A DNA stretch of 64,000 nt from Apostichopus japonicus (GCF_037975245.1 NC_092562.1:29339554-29403553), one strand, 5' to 3'. Shown: positions 1 to 13,335, counted from the first letter of the stretch. Notes: generated by a model not told the origin, from the sequence alone. Numbers and translations: made by a program.

Positions 1-395
1 CCCTCCTTTATTCTGCTCTACTCTCCTCTGATATTTACTTCACTTGTAATTCAGATTTCACTTTCATATTTGATTAATTTTTGTGAAGTAATTCAGATGT
101 TTTTGTTTCTTGCTGAACTTCTTTATCCCAAAGAGATACGCCACTTTCCATGATTATTGTTTCAACCAACCTTTTTTGTTTTACTGATATGAATAGCCTG
201 TACGAGATATAGTTTGTCATAGCTGTTTAATATCATCCTGGATTCATTCAGGCACACTACAATACTACAACACTTCTCACTAAGAGCTGATAAGAAAGTA
301 CTGGTACAAACTATTAGTGTATTGGTACAAAGTAATAAAACAGTGTGTTTGCACCAACGTTACTACACAAAACGAGTCTTGTGGTCATAACAAAA
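1..395. other. Upstream region of the first SLC35G-like gene
   Basis: Noncoding sequence before the first recognisable gene. I see no TATA box, CpG cluster or confident splice acceptor. The coding frame of the downstream gene stays open for 17 codons upstream of the chosen ATG, but that stretch has no in-frame ATG, only a GTG, so it is probably 5' leader. Confidence 0.4.
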
Positions 396-1433
396 ATGGC
401 GACAGAAAGAATTCACGAGGAATGTTCTACCTTGAATAAAATATTGTGTCTTAAAGAGACGTGGGACGAATATAGAGGAATAGCATACGCTGTGGCTTCT
501 GCTATTTCCTTCAGTATATCAGATTTGTTGATTTATGAATCTAGTAATATATCTCATCCTCTTATTATCTATTTGTGGATATCTGGATGGATGTTCATCT
601 TAAGTACTGCATTCCTGTTAGTCAAACGGCCTTATATTCTGTACACTGGAACCAACTCCATCAAACTGTTATTGACTTTGACGCTTAATGGCTTAATGGT
701 TGCGACTGGTGACGTCGCTTTAACGGTAGCTTATGTGTTCACCTCTCCTGGAGATGCTGTTTCCATCAATTATACTGCACCTATCTATGCCGGTATATTC
801 AGCGTCATTTTTTTGCGTGACCGGTGTCGAGTATGGGACATCATATTCATCATTCTTTCTGTGATAGGTGTATTCCTTGTAGTGAAGCCAACGATTATAT
901 TTGACAAGCCTCTAGCTGATACCGATGTCTCGTATTCCATAGGAATAGGCTTAGCAATTTTTAGCGCTATCATGACCGGTGCAACCTATGTGATAGGTTC
1001 CTATCTCGGGAAAAATGACATTTCACCGTTAATAGTTTTATTTTTCACAGCATTGGCAGAAATCGCTATCAGTATTACACTCTGTACTTCATTTCAACAA
1101 TGGGGCAAAATAACGGACTATTCTGCATTACAAGTGTTCAAACTAATCTCTGGTGGAGCCTTATGGTTTTTGGGCAGTTTATTAGTGTTTACGGCTGTGC
1201 AGGTTGAACGACCGACCTTCATCACCATTGTTATGACGTCAGAGACTTTTTTAGTATTTCTGGGTGGGTATGTCTTCCTTGGATTGACTACTCGGTGGTC
1301 GGCCTACCTCGGTGCCGCTCTTATTGTAGTAGCTTGTATCGGTAGCACAGCTGTGAGGGACAGAAATACATCATCACGCACAACAGCGGACGGAGAGGGT
1401 GACGAAGAATTGCTTTTGGTGGATCAAAACTGA
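396..1433 (+). CDS. SLC35G1-like EamA/DMT-family transporter, intact
   Basis: A 345-residue multi-pass membrane protein with ten predicted helices: about residues 28-46, 54-75, 88-112, 118-140, 148-163, 180-203, 210-231, 245-269, 274-296 and 303-320. It forms two EamA repeats (about 29-164 and 181-318), the layout of the drug/metabolite transporter superfamily and of SLC35G1. Motifs shared with the gene at 62806 include S-x-SD-x-LI in helix 1, SPG, YT and FLRD in the first repeat, and LWFLGS, ERPT and VMT in the second. The hydrophilic, acidic, Ser/Thr-rich C-tail is probably cytosolic. The ATG at 396 sits in a strong context (A at -3, G at +4). It is a single exon without frameshifts, whereas three relatives in this window are broken, so this is probably the functional member of the module. 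Substrate cannot be inferred. Organellar or plasma-membrane residence is known for the family but not shown here. Confidence 0.85.
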   Translation: MATERIHEECSTLNKILCLKETWDEYRGIAYAVASAISFSISDLLIYESSNISHPLIIYLWISGWMFILSTAFLLVKRPYILYTGTNSIKLLLTLTLNGLMVATGDVALTVAYVFTSPGDAVSINYTAPIYAGIFSVIFLRDRCRVWDIIFIILSVIGVFLVVKPTIIFDKPLADTDVSYSIGIGLAIFSAIMTGATYVIGSYLGKNDISPLIVLFFTALAEIAISITLCTSFQQWGKITDYSALQVFKLISGGALWFLGSLLVFTAVQVERPTFITIVMTSETFLVFLGGYVFLGLTTRWSAYLGAALIVVACIGSTAVRDRNTSSRTTADGEGDEELLLVDQN

Positions 1434-2562
1434 CAAATTTACCAGGTTTCTTTAAATACGACAAAAATAATGTGCGAAATTCGACAATGGTAAATCTGGA
1501 GAGACGTGACATTTATCGATGTGAGAATTAATGACTGGACAATTATTTTATTATGATGATAAATACTAATACAAATAATATTGAGTGGGGTATTAGAACA
1601 AGTTAAGTGCAACTTTGTGTTAGAGTTAGCAGTATTGTCAATCCAGTTGTCGCAACAGTAAAATAAACGTTGTGTCTGAAAAGGTTAACTGTTAAAGAGA
1701 CTAAAACGTTTCAAAGGTTTACTTTGATACGAACTCTAGATGTAAAGGCAGATGTAAATTCAATCAACTTAAATGGGCAGAACTGGCAGACAGTAGAACT
1801 ATGGAAGATATTTATGTAAGCTAGGGTGCAAGGAAATGTAGGATCAGCAAGATGGTGTACAATATAATGTTCCCATTAATTTCATTTATATGTCGTTTTT
1901 CTTTCTTTCTTTTTCTTTCTTTTTTTTTTTTGCAAAGAAAATGGGTTCCCTTGGGTTACCAGGATCACTTGGCACAGAATTAGAAAATGTGGTTAAACAT
2001 TCTTGATATAGGGTATTATTTAGAACAATATTAGGGCACGTTTTTACTTATCAACAATTTGAATCCACTTCTCGTAACACCAAATCCACATATATGTGTT
2101 GGAAAAGTTTTACAGTGCATCATTCAATTTAGGTTTTCGTTTCATAAGATCTTCCTTGATTTAGAAAGGATACCAGATGGAAATTTCATCAATGTTAAGG
2201 GACGGAACTTGGGCAACTTTGAAATTATTGCAAGATAGAAGTGACATGTCCTACGAATAAATTTCAAATTATTTTGCCATGAAATATAAAACACAATAAC
2301 AATAGTAAAGCTTCTCTTATGTAGGTCCACACTATCGAGTACAACAACACTTTTTGGTTTGGTGATCAAAGGTTATTTCACGTTGACAGAGGTCAGTCTG
2401 AAAACCTTGCCATCAGAAGAACTCCAATCAGGATGCTCTTGATACTTGGTAAAGTGGTTCAACCTAATGAAGTATAAAAAGCCTGACTGCAGGATAGGAT
2501 ATGTTCACTTGAGCGATTGACAAGAACTCGCTAAGCCGATAGCTATCTGGCTCTTATAAGCA

Positions 2563-2566
<4 letters not shown>
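1434..2566. repeat. SD1 left arm, noncoding flank (copy 1)
   Basis: 3' flank of the SLC35G-like gene with no convincing coding frame. It aligns nearly collinearly with 30228-31410 downstream of the decayed SLC35G copy, including a pyrimidine tract and the segment that ends at the AT microsatellite. The paralogue has extra bases (about 31040-31130) that are absent here. The block belongs to the large direct duplication SD1. Confidence 0.75.
1662..1667 (+). promoter_or_regulatory. Candidate polyadenylation signal of SLC35G-like gene
   Basis: First canonical AATAAA downstream of the stop codon at 1433, about 230 bases into the 3' flank. In SD1 copy 2, near 30455, the equivalent site reads AAATACCC, so the decayed paralogue has lost the signal. 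Confidence 0.35.

Positions 2567-2634
<68 letters not shown>
2567..2634. repeat. (AT)n microsatellite
   Basis: About 34 AT dinucleotides followed by a short GTGTGT run. In SD1 copy 2 the equivalent site holds the compound AT array at 31410-31546 and is where a further duplicated unit has been inserted. Confidence 0.95.
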
Positions 2635-2637
<3 letters not shown>

Positions 2638-2879
2638 TGTGTGTGTTTAAATATATATTTATTTGCGTGTAAGGACACAACACAGTAAACAATTCTGAAC
2701 TGCTAAAGCAAATACAATCGAGATGACGAAAGTTTGCATAAGGACTCATAAAGATAATATCGTCAGAGTAATGTCATGGACCAGACTTTCAGAGTGCTAA
2801 AGATGCATTGTTAATTTTTATTTCGTTGATAATTTGTTTTCATATGGGAGGTTATACAGTTCCAAGAAGGATAAACGTA
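2635..2879. repeat. SD1 noncoding segment between AT array and CACTG element
   Basis: Matches 32620-32849 of SD1 copy 2. It ends at the TA dinucleotide (2878-2879) that was duplicated by insertion of the CACTG-ended transposon. Confidence 0.75.
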
Positions 2880-4759
2880 CACTGAAAAAATAAACTAGTC
2901 AATATTGCCACGGACTAACGTTAAATTAGTCTGTAACGTTAGTCAATGCACACGGACTAGCAAAAATCTTCGTTTCATCGCTGCTTCTTAGTTAGTTTAC
3001 ACTGACTAAGGAAAATATAATCGCAGCTTAGTCGGTGGCGACGGACAAAGGTATTTTAACCCATGGACTAAGAACGATACGGACACCCGATTTACGCCAT
3101 AATCGTAGCTTAGTCGGTGTCGACAGACTAATGTATTTTAACCCAATTCGATTCACTTCAATTTGGAAACCGAGAGGCAACGGCAGCTTGCTGGGCTTGG
3201 CATAGTTTCATACGATCACTCTAAGCAACTTTCAACCGTAAATCACCCAAGAAGGTCTTTAGAAGAATGGAGGTATTAACTGCATCATCGGCCTACCTGT
3301 TATTCCTTTAATTTGAAGGTAAAATTAAAGTTAATTGTTAGGCCACTGGCACTAGTACTGTATTATGGTTAGTGTAACGCTACCGTTGTCACGTTGGCGT
3401 TTCGCAATACACAAGTGCAGTGACAGTGAGTAGCCTATAGGCTTCTACTGGGTACTGCAGTGCATTCTCAACACTAAAGTGTGCATCCTAAACACCAATT
3501 AACAATGTGTTATGTGTGTATTGGGCTAGATTGAACAGTGGCACATAATCTTCTTATTTATTCCCAAACAAATGCTGGAACTATAAGGCTCAATAGTTTA
3601 TTTGAAGTCTACACTCATTTGGTAAAGATTTCCTGTAATTTCCCATGTGAATCTAAATGGGTAGGCTTTGTGATATTGAATAAGCAAGGCTAGACCTTCA
3701 AACGTACAGTCACAGTAGGCTGAACAAATTGGCTAGTCAACGGTATTATATGTTGCGAGCAGTCAGGATGCACGCTTCAGTTCTATTTAACCTTTTCATT
3801 TATCATTTTTTAGTATTTAATTTCCGGTCACGCCCAGGAAACAATTGCGACATTCCTTCACGGTCGACTTGCTTACTGTAAGAAGTATTAACCGTTTTTT
3901 CGCAGGAAAGCTTGATAGTCTGAAGTTATTATAACATGTGCTTTTAGTATACTGCCAAAAGAGTAAGTTGTTGTATTTGCATTGATATTTTATGTAGAAG
4001 TAACGGAAAATTGAGTATGTTTAGTTTGGTCTAATTGCACGTTTTTTTTTTCTGTCCAATGTAGTGCAGGGTTCACTTGCGCGAATTCAAATTATTCTGT
4101 TTATGTATATGTATATGCATCGATTCTTAGATTATGATGTTTTTTTGACATTTATTTGTAATTCAAGCATATCTGTTTAGTAGCAAAGTTTAAAGGTTAA
4201 GATTAATTAGTTTTCTCTTTTTGATCCTAGATTGAATGAAACTCATTGGCGTAAATAATAGATCAGATGATACAGTTTAACGCAGTTGCTAAAACTCTGG
4301 GTATTCTCTAGTCTTCGCCGGTCCATTATATACTTTAGTACTACTAGTAAGACTATATCAAAACGACCGAAGACAAACTTAGTGTAACAAAGTACTGATT
4401 CTCCTCTAGCCTAGGTCTAAACAGGCTTGTTATGTGAGCAAGCAAAATAACAACTAAAAACGATTAGGCCTATAAATAAGTTGGCTCAGTGCATTTCTGT
4501 TTCTAAAATTTTATATTTTTAAAGATCATAAAAACAAACAAAGATTTAGCCCATGTTTTATTATCTCTGTATTCTGGGCATTTGATTCTGGTTGCAATGG
4601 TGATGACACTCTCGTTCAAATTTTCAGCTTTATACAGTCTGCTTCAAACTTTGGGATTGTTTTTTGAGACTATAGTGGAAGCAAATCTCACATAACTTTG
4701 TGGTGACAACTTTATTTTTTTTTTTTCAAATGATGAATACTTTGCTGTTTCTTTCTTCC

Positions 4760-4975
4760 AGCAGGAATTGAAAAGCCAAATATCTAAGTCAAGGGTGAGC
4801 TTTCCTGTGATGTACGACACCAGTGTGGAGGCAACAACAGAAGAGGAGAACTGTGTTATATATGGCTTAAAGACATGTTTTAAGATGATATATTGGTACC
4901 CTTCGCAGAACAAAAGAGTTTATCCAAGAGTCCAAAAAGCAAAGGAACAAGTACCATAGAGAAAAAAGATGGAAG
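4760..4975 (+). other. Exon-like open stretch inside the CACTG element
   Basis: A pyrimidine tract ending in CAG (about 4750-4762) is followed by open sequence in two frames. One frame (from about 4903) encodes a Lys/Ser/Thr-rich segment and ends at an AGA-GTGAGT donor-like site near 4975. This could be a remnant exon of an element-encoded protein. No domain is recognisable and it may be chance. Confidence 0.2.
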
Positions 4976-5111
4976 AGTGAGTTTAACTATTGTACCCAAC
5001 TGTTTAATGATATTTAAGATACTTTTCATAACCTGTTTTAAAAAAAAAACCAGTCTAGTATATCATTTACGTGCAAGCTTCATAAGTTTGGTCAAATTTT
5101 CACTGATCTGT

Positions 5112-6649
5112 AGAGCGGGAGTCCAGAGGGTTTGGTTAGCTGGGAAGGTAACCAATTGCCTGGTACATCACAATGTTCACAATGCATTCCTGTATATGAA
5201 ACCTGATGACTGGCAAACCGACTGTGGTGGATGTGGCTGGGAGAGCAATTTTAAAGTCACCTAATAGCTAACCTAGAGCAGCTTTCATGGTAACCACATC
5301 AAAGTAAGAACAATGTGTCAGGTATGGCCCCAAGAGCAACAAATGGCAATTGCCAGTAATTATTGGTGGTGGGGTACCCCTGCCAGTGATCTATAATTGA
5401 CCCCTCACGGCTGACCTAGGTCAGCTCATGAGGTAACCACTTGAAACCTACTGGAAAATGTTGGTTAGGACTTCAGATACAAGGGATGGGCATTGCCAGT
5501 AATTTTTATTGGTGGGGTACCCCTGCCAGTAGACCCCCAATATGCCCATCCCCTCATTGACCTAGGTGAGCTCATGATTTGACCAGTTGAAACCTACAGG
5601 AAAATGATAGGTATCACTTCATATGTAAGGATGGGCATTTCCAGTATTTTATATTGGTGGGCCACCACTGCCAGAGTCCGCCCATCCCTTACATATAGAA
5701 TCCTGTCAATAATTTTCCAGTAGTTTTCAACTGGTTAAATCATGAGCTGACCTAGATCAATGAGGGGGGGGGGGCTTTTTGGGGGTCTACTGGCAGGGGT
5801 ACCCCACTAATATAAATTACTGGAAATGCCCATCCCTTACATATATATAGAGTCCTGCCAATCATTTTACAGTAGTTTTCAACTGGTTACCTCATGAGCT
5901 AATCTAGGTCAATGGGGGATGGGCATTTTGGGGGTCTACTGACAGGGTTACCCCACCAATGTAAATGACTGGAAATGCCCATCCCTTACATATGAAGTGA
6001 TACCTATCATTTTCCAGTAATTTTTCAACTGGTTATCTCATGAGCTGACCTAAGTCAATGAGGGAATGGGCATTTTGGGGGTCTACTGGCAGGGGTACCC
6101 CCCCCCCCCCCAATATAAATTACTGGAAATTCCCATCCCTTACATATGAAGTGATACCATTTTCCAGTAGTTTTCAACTGGTTACATCATGAGCTCATTA
6201 GGTCAATGGGGGATGGGCATTTTGGGGGTCCACTGGCAGGGGTACCCCACCAATAAAAATTACTGGCAATGCCCATCAGTTGTATCTGAAGCCCTAACCA
6301 ACATTTTCCAGTAGGTTTCAAGTGGTTACCTCATGAGCTGACCTAGGTCAGCCTTGAGGGGTCAATTATAGATCACTGGCAGGGGTACCCCACCACCAAT
6401 AATTACTGGCAATGGCCATTTGTTGCTCTTGGGGCCATACCTGACATATTGTACTTACTTTGATGTGTTACCATGAAAACTGATCTAGGTTAGCTATCAG
6501 GTGACTTTAAAATTGCTCTCCCAGCCACACCCACCACAGTCGGTTTGCCAGTCGTCTGGTTTCATATACAGGAATGCACTGTGAGCATTGTGATGTACAA
6601 GGCAATTGGTTACCTTCCCAGCTAACCAAACCCTCTGGGATCCCGGTCT
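5112..6649. mobile_element. Foldback (long inverted repeat) element nested in the CACTG transposon
   Basis: The left end (from 5112, AGAGCGGGAGTCCAGAGGG) and the right end (to 6649) are imperfect reverse complements. Complementarity continues inward for several hundred bases, including a segment open in both arms (5117-5264 plus, 6497-6650 minus). The centre consists of about 140-160-bp tandem units, each with GGGGTACCCC and CCCATCCCTTACATAT-type motifs. Long inverted repeats with tandemly repeated interiors are characteristic of foldback or MITE-like elements. I could not find a confident target-site duplication. Confidence 0.75.
5460..6300. repeat. About 150-bp tandem repeats inside the foldback element
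   Basis: Recurring unit: TTTCCAGTAG-TTTTCAACTGGTTA, a GAGCTGACCTAGGTCAATG block, GGGCATTTTGGGGGTCTACTG, GGGGTACCCC, then TTACTGG-AATGCCCATCCC. At least four plus-orientation units lie between about 5690 and 6300, and inverted ones between 5460 and 5690. Poly-C and poly-G runs (5764-5772, 6099-6110) vary between units. Confidence 0.75.
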
Positions 6650-7665
6650 ATTGGGATCATTATTAACATGATTAACATAATTATTAAGCTTTGAGAAATA
6701 ACTTGGTGTTATGCTGTGCAAAGCTAATAATAATTTGGTAAAGCTGCTATTCCTGGCTTATAATTTGAGGGACCTAGATTTAAATGTATACCTCCCAATA
6801 TGTTATAAAATTTTAATGTAAATGTATGTTTATGATAATGTGCGTTATCATGTGCTATATCTGTATCTGTGCATACACGTATATCATATTTTCTGTTCAC
6901 AGGTCAATAATGGTGCAGATTTTGGCTTCCTGAAGACAAGTGGGAGGCCATTTGTAATTAAGAGAAACACTCTTTGTTCGTGAAGACTTAACTGGTGTCG
7001 ATTTGGGGTACCACTTTAAAACGAAAGTCATGAGGAACCCTTGCCCAAGACTCAACTTTGCATTATTGTGCAGTGCTATACTTTTGCGATTCATGTTTGA
7101 TCCATTAACTTGTCTTAACTTTGTTGGAAAAAAAATCAGATTTTCAGATTTTATTTACAGTGATTTCTTCTCTATCTGTCGAAAGTCAGCCTTTTGTAGA
7201 CATCAGAAGTTTTATCAGAAATAAATACTGCCAACGTACACATTATTTGTGTTTCTTCTGCTCTCTTTTCTTTCAGTGATACTAGTCAGTGAAACTAGTC
7301 GGGTTTAATTCTTTCAGTGAATCTAGTCAGTGCAACTAGTCAGTCGATACCGACTAAGAAAGGTTAGTCGGGAGAGGCACCATCCTGACTAATGTAAAAC
7401 CTGCTATAAACTAGTCGGTGGCTCATATAAATTAGTCGGTAAAGACCGACTAATGTCACCAACTAATGTAACTGACTAATAAACATTTACCGACTAAAAA
7501 ATTGTTGATCGACTAAGCTGGCGGACTAAGATGACCGACTAAGAAATCCAACTGCCTAAGGAATAAATTAGTCGGTATAGCAACTGACTAAGGCTATGTT
7601 AGTCGGGAGAGGCACCAGATGGACTAACGTTTTGTTAGTCGGTGAACCAATTTAAGTTTTCAGTG

Positions 7666-8365
7666 TAGGATAAGAACGGTCGATAATTTTATAAAGTTCT
7701 CTTGAGAATTCATTTACCATAAATATACGTGTTTTTTACTCTATAGATATTTTATGTCGCCTAGCTGAAGCTTAGAATATGCCTTCACGTGTCGCCTCCT
7801 GTGTACTCTAAATACTAACATGACATTGAGCCTTAAACAGAATCTGGGTACTCGATATTACCAACTATAAGATAAAATAGAGCAGGAAGTATGTTAGAGC
7901 AAAAGTGCATGTAAAAATGAAAGAAATATGTGTATTTTATTTCAAGACACTGTATGGAACCTTTCAAAATGAGATCAAATACTGACTCAATGTACAGGAG
8001 TATACCAATCAATATATGATCAATATTATAAACTTCTTACCTAACAGTTGTTCGTACCGTAGCCGTCTATAACACACTCTACAAATATTGGGCAAACATA
8101 CTACCCAACACTGCAAGGTAAATAAGTATCCATACAACGGTGAATAAATCTTACCAAAACAAAGTAAAATGCAGACAATCTTTATAAAACTATCACTTTT
8201 TGGTAATTAAATTGATTGAACTGGGCAGTTGTCGGTTGGATGTAAAACTTCCCAATTTTGGGTAAAATATTTGTTAGAGTGTAAGTATAACGTCTGAAAT
8301 AGTAATCATCTCAAGTCTAATCTCGCCATCTATATTACTGTATAGCCGACGGTATGTATATTTGA

Positions 8366-8414
<49 letters not shown>

Positions 8415-8770
8415 TACTACGAATTTATTATTTTGTAAATATATTATACGGTATTAAAGCATAGTTTATTGTCGTTGGTTCCAAAAGGTTATCAAGATAA
8501 ACTTAACCGTATTGGTTAGCAACAGGCTATAACTTTTTACAGCGGTTATAACGTTCGCGAGGAGATTATTAACAGTATTTTATTATATTATATTTTATTT
8601 TATTTACTTTATTTGCATTTGTCGACAAAACTTTATCTGTATACATCCTCAAGGCTGAGCTGATATCTGGGGTGTAGGATGTGCATGATTGTGCACTTTT
8701 TTCTCTTTCAAAGTCTCTTTCGTAAATTTAAAACTGCATATACTTTTTTAGTGTCTGTCTGTTGTTGAAA
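7666..8770. repeat. SD1 noncoding spacer (copy 1), resuming after the CACTG element
   Basis: Collinear with about 32848-34020. It contains an AT microsatellite (8371-8410) matching the longer one at 33554-33634. No gene is recognisable. Confidence 0.7.
8371..8410. repeat. (AT)n microsatellite
   Basis: About 20 AT units. The orthologous array in SD1 copy 2 (33554-33634) is about twice as long. Confidence 0.95.
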
Positions 8771-9037
8771 ATGCCTATGACAAAACACATGCCGTTAAGG
8801 CAGGTCCTAAACATACATACCGCGTACTATAGGGGTTTTGCGGGAACAGCGATGAACGTTGTAACATATTTTCATTACGAACCGCCAATGTATATACACC
8901 TAACTATATTGCAATGTTATGAATATTTAACAGAAAGAGATCCAAAATGGAGAACAGTACATCATCATATTAATGCAACTCACATCAAGATTCTGAAATC
9001 GAAGACGATTCAAACCCATAATAACGTGAAAAAGTAG
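8771..9037 (+). CDS. Small uncharacterised open frame, conserved in SD1 copy 2
   Basis: An 88-codon ATG-initiated frame. The paralogous frame at 34019-34267 stays open over the shared region and differs by scattered substitutions, with the same C-terminal segment (KILKSKTIQTHNNVK). The copies diverge at the N-terminus and in the last residues. It is rich in His, Thr and Tyr, with no signal peptide, membrane helix or family I recognise. It may be a chance frame carried along by segmental duplication. Confidence 0.2.
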   Translation: MPMTKHMPLRQVLNIHTAYYRGFAGTAMNVVTYFHYEPPMYIHLTILQCYEYLTERDPKWRTVHHHINATHIKILKSKTIQTHNNVKK

Positions 9038-9039
9038 AC

Positions 9040-11318
<2,279 letters not shown>

Positions 11319-11637
11319 ACATATACATTAATATAAATACAAATTAAATGTTCATTACATATGTGGTGATTATATACAAGTATAATTTGGTAGTAGTCAG
11401 TAACTAGTTATTATTTCCTTACATAACCACTTCTTAAAGGATGTGACTGACTTTTTACTCTTTAAATCGTTCGTTAGTAGATTCCATGTTTTGGTTGCAA
11501 GGTTTTGTAGGCTTAAATTTCCGATGGTGGTATTGTATAAAGATTATAGTGGGCATAATATCATATCAATAGTTCTGGGTTATAACGAAATCATGCAGTA
11601 AACTTGAAAATTGGTTAGTATGTAACTAATTGGGCTA

Positions 11638-11639
<2 letters not shown>

Positions 11640-11721
<82 letters not shown>
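11640..11721. repeat. (AT)n microsatellite at the 3' end of a SINE
   Basis: AT run of about 80 bp adjoining the tail of the minus-strand SINE at 11721-11845. Confidence 0.95.
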
Positions 11722-11724
<3 letters not shown>

Positions 11725-11845
11725 GAAAATCGTAATGAGTTGGAAAATCAAGAACAGTGAAAAAACTTTCAGCCTCCACCGGGATTCGAACCACGGGCCT
11801 CCCGCTCTGTACGCGGACACCGTAACAACTAGGCTTTGGACGCTG
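11721..11845 (-). mobile_element. tRNA-derived SINE, copy 1
   Basis: The minus strand carries RNA polymerase III-type boxes: an A-box-like GCCTAGTTGTTACGG and a B-box GGTTCGAATCC. Between them is a stem-loop of anticodon-arm form (TCCGC, 7-nt loop, GCGGG). A non-tRNA body follows (TTTTTTCACTGTTCTTGA...CATTACGATTTTCATTTATAT) and runs into an AT microsatellite. The same tRNA-like head and body occur at 19020-19145. The acceptor 5' half does not pair, so this is a SINE and not a tRNA gene. The region is absent from the paralogous site near 36735. Confidence 0.8.
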
Positions 11846-11900
11846 ATTGTATGTCCAGAGGTTCGAAACCGGTAAGGAAGGTCGTAATTCCACTGTAGGC

Positions 11901-11901
<1 letters not shown>

Positions 11902-11982
<81 letters not shown>
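11902..11982. repeat. (AT)n microsatellite
   Basis: Second AT run flanking the SINE, about 80 bp. It borders the micro-inverted segment at 11984-12016. Confidence 0.95.
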
Positions 11983-11983
<1 letters not shown>

Positions 11984-11988
<5 letters not shown>

Positions 11989-12013
11989 CAAATAAGGTAT
12001 TTACAAATATAAG

Positions 12014-12016
<3 letters not shown>
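11984..12016 (-). repeat. Micro-inverted segment between AT arrays
   Basis: About 33 bases here are the reverse complement of the collinear sequence at about 36755-36790 (AGGCTTATATTTGTAAATAC and onward), while flanking sequence on both sides keeps the direct orientation. AT arrays lie on both sides (11902-11982, 12017-12050). Confidence 0.75.
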
Positions 12017-12050
<34 letters not shown>

Positions 12051-12054
<4 letters not shown>

Positions 12055-13335
12055 TGTTCTGTTTTCATGAGACTTCAAGTTAAAGTAATATATTAGGTAT
12101 CTGCAGGTATCCTGAATAGTGTAAGACAGAAACACTGGCATGTAATTTCATGATGAATTAGAGGCCAGTCCAAACATTGCTTAATTTGACTGCATTTTAG
12201 GAACAACAATAGTAATATCAAACCATCACGCATTTTATGTAAAATGTTGCCTTATAACCTGATTTCGGAAATGGGTTAATTATTGGTGAAACAAAGAAGG
12301 AGGATATAATCTTCACGTAACTTTCATGTTGATTCCCATGCAATGTGGAGTTACATTTGTCGATACACATTGTGGTATTTAATAAGTCTAATTTAATTAA
12401 TCTTGCATCCACTTTTCGTTCTTTGTCTACCATGATTGGGAATACTTAGTATACATTACAGTAAATGTTTAAACAAAAATTGTTTCTAAGAACTCCGATC
12501 CGATAATTAACATTTCCATATTTGCAAATTTGCATTCAGAGATCATGGGTGTTGCTATGCATCACTGAGCATGTGCCTTAAGTTACCGTCTGAGGTGATA
12601 TCATCGGAAACGAACCAAGCTACCAGGAAATAAATTAGACTAACGTTCTTGTTAAGCATCTGACGATGATGGTATTTTAGTGACGCTGATAGTTAAGGAA
12701 CACGCCATAATCAAATTATGTTTCTTTATTCCTTCATTTGCTCCGTACTGCTCGTGGATAATTCATACAACGGACCATCAAAAGACATACTTGTACATGT
12801 AGACAGAGAAAAACAATAAAAGATATCGAGGAAAAATCGATTCAAGTCAAAATAAGCTTATAGATAAATCCAGATATTTATACCAAAGCAGCCAATACTT
12901 TACCAAATTACTTTCCAAAATATTTCTTCGAAATACACATCTTTGTTAATTCAACTAATCCCCCATAATTAATCTTTAGTTCCAATAAGTGATGGGGGTT
13001 CCCTTTATGTTCTTTCCATTGAACTATCAAGTTTCACCAAAATAATGATACCAATTCAAATGACGGACAAAACCATCCGCAAACATCAAAACAGAAATAT
13101 CAGTTAGATCAAGCAGTAGTCAAATATAATGTTTCTTCAATATGTAATATCTGAACTAACGATTGTCGATAAATGCTTACGGTAGATGACATCTCGTTAG
13201 AGATACTTTTCACAAATCTCAACTTTCCGTTCGATAACAGAAAGCTACTTTGGACTTTGATACTGCCAAACGGTCTTATGGCTGACACTATGCAAGTGTA
13301 ACATAATAAAAATGATAGAATTCAATGGGTAACCA
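12051..13335. repeat. SD1 NAT upstream region (copy 1)
   Basis: Noncoding, collinear with 36780-38057, with 21330-22500 and, inverted, with 55990-57190. All four NAT copies therefore carry the same ancestral upstream DNA, and any promoter was duplicated with the gene. I could not place a TATA box or initiator with confidence. Confidence 0.7.

Larger units (their letters stand above)
2880..7665. mobile_element. CACTG-ended DNA transposon (CMC/EnSpm-like), non-autonomous, 4786 bp
   Basis: Both ends carry the inverted terminal repeat CACTGAAAA. The element is flanked by a TA duplication (2878-2879 and 7666-7667), and the paralogous position 32848-32849 has a single TA with continuous flanks, an empty site. 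Both subterminal regions (about 2900-3140 and 7270-7650) are dense with short copies of TTAGTCGGT and its complement. CACTR ends plus subterminal repeat arrays are typical of the CMC (CACTA/Mirage/Chapaev) superfamily, and the 2-bp TA duplication fits part of that range. No transposase frame survives. Short exon-like open stretches near 4760-4975 and 6900-6990 follow pyrimidine-AG acceptor-like sites but match nothing I recognise. A foldback element is nested at 5112-6649. Confidence 0.8.

Noticed and set aside
785-973. Antisense frame within the first SLC35G-like gene
   Set aside because: Shadow of the sense coding sequence.
4893-5264. 123-codon frame entering the foldback left arm
   Set aside because: Its second half is the foldback arm, which is also open in the opposite arm (6497-6721), so the frame reflects repeat sequence.
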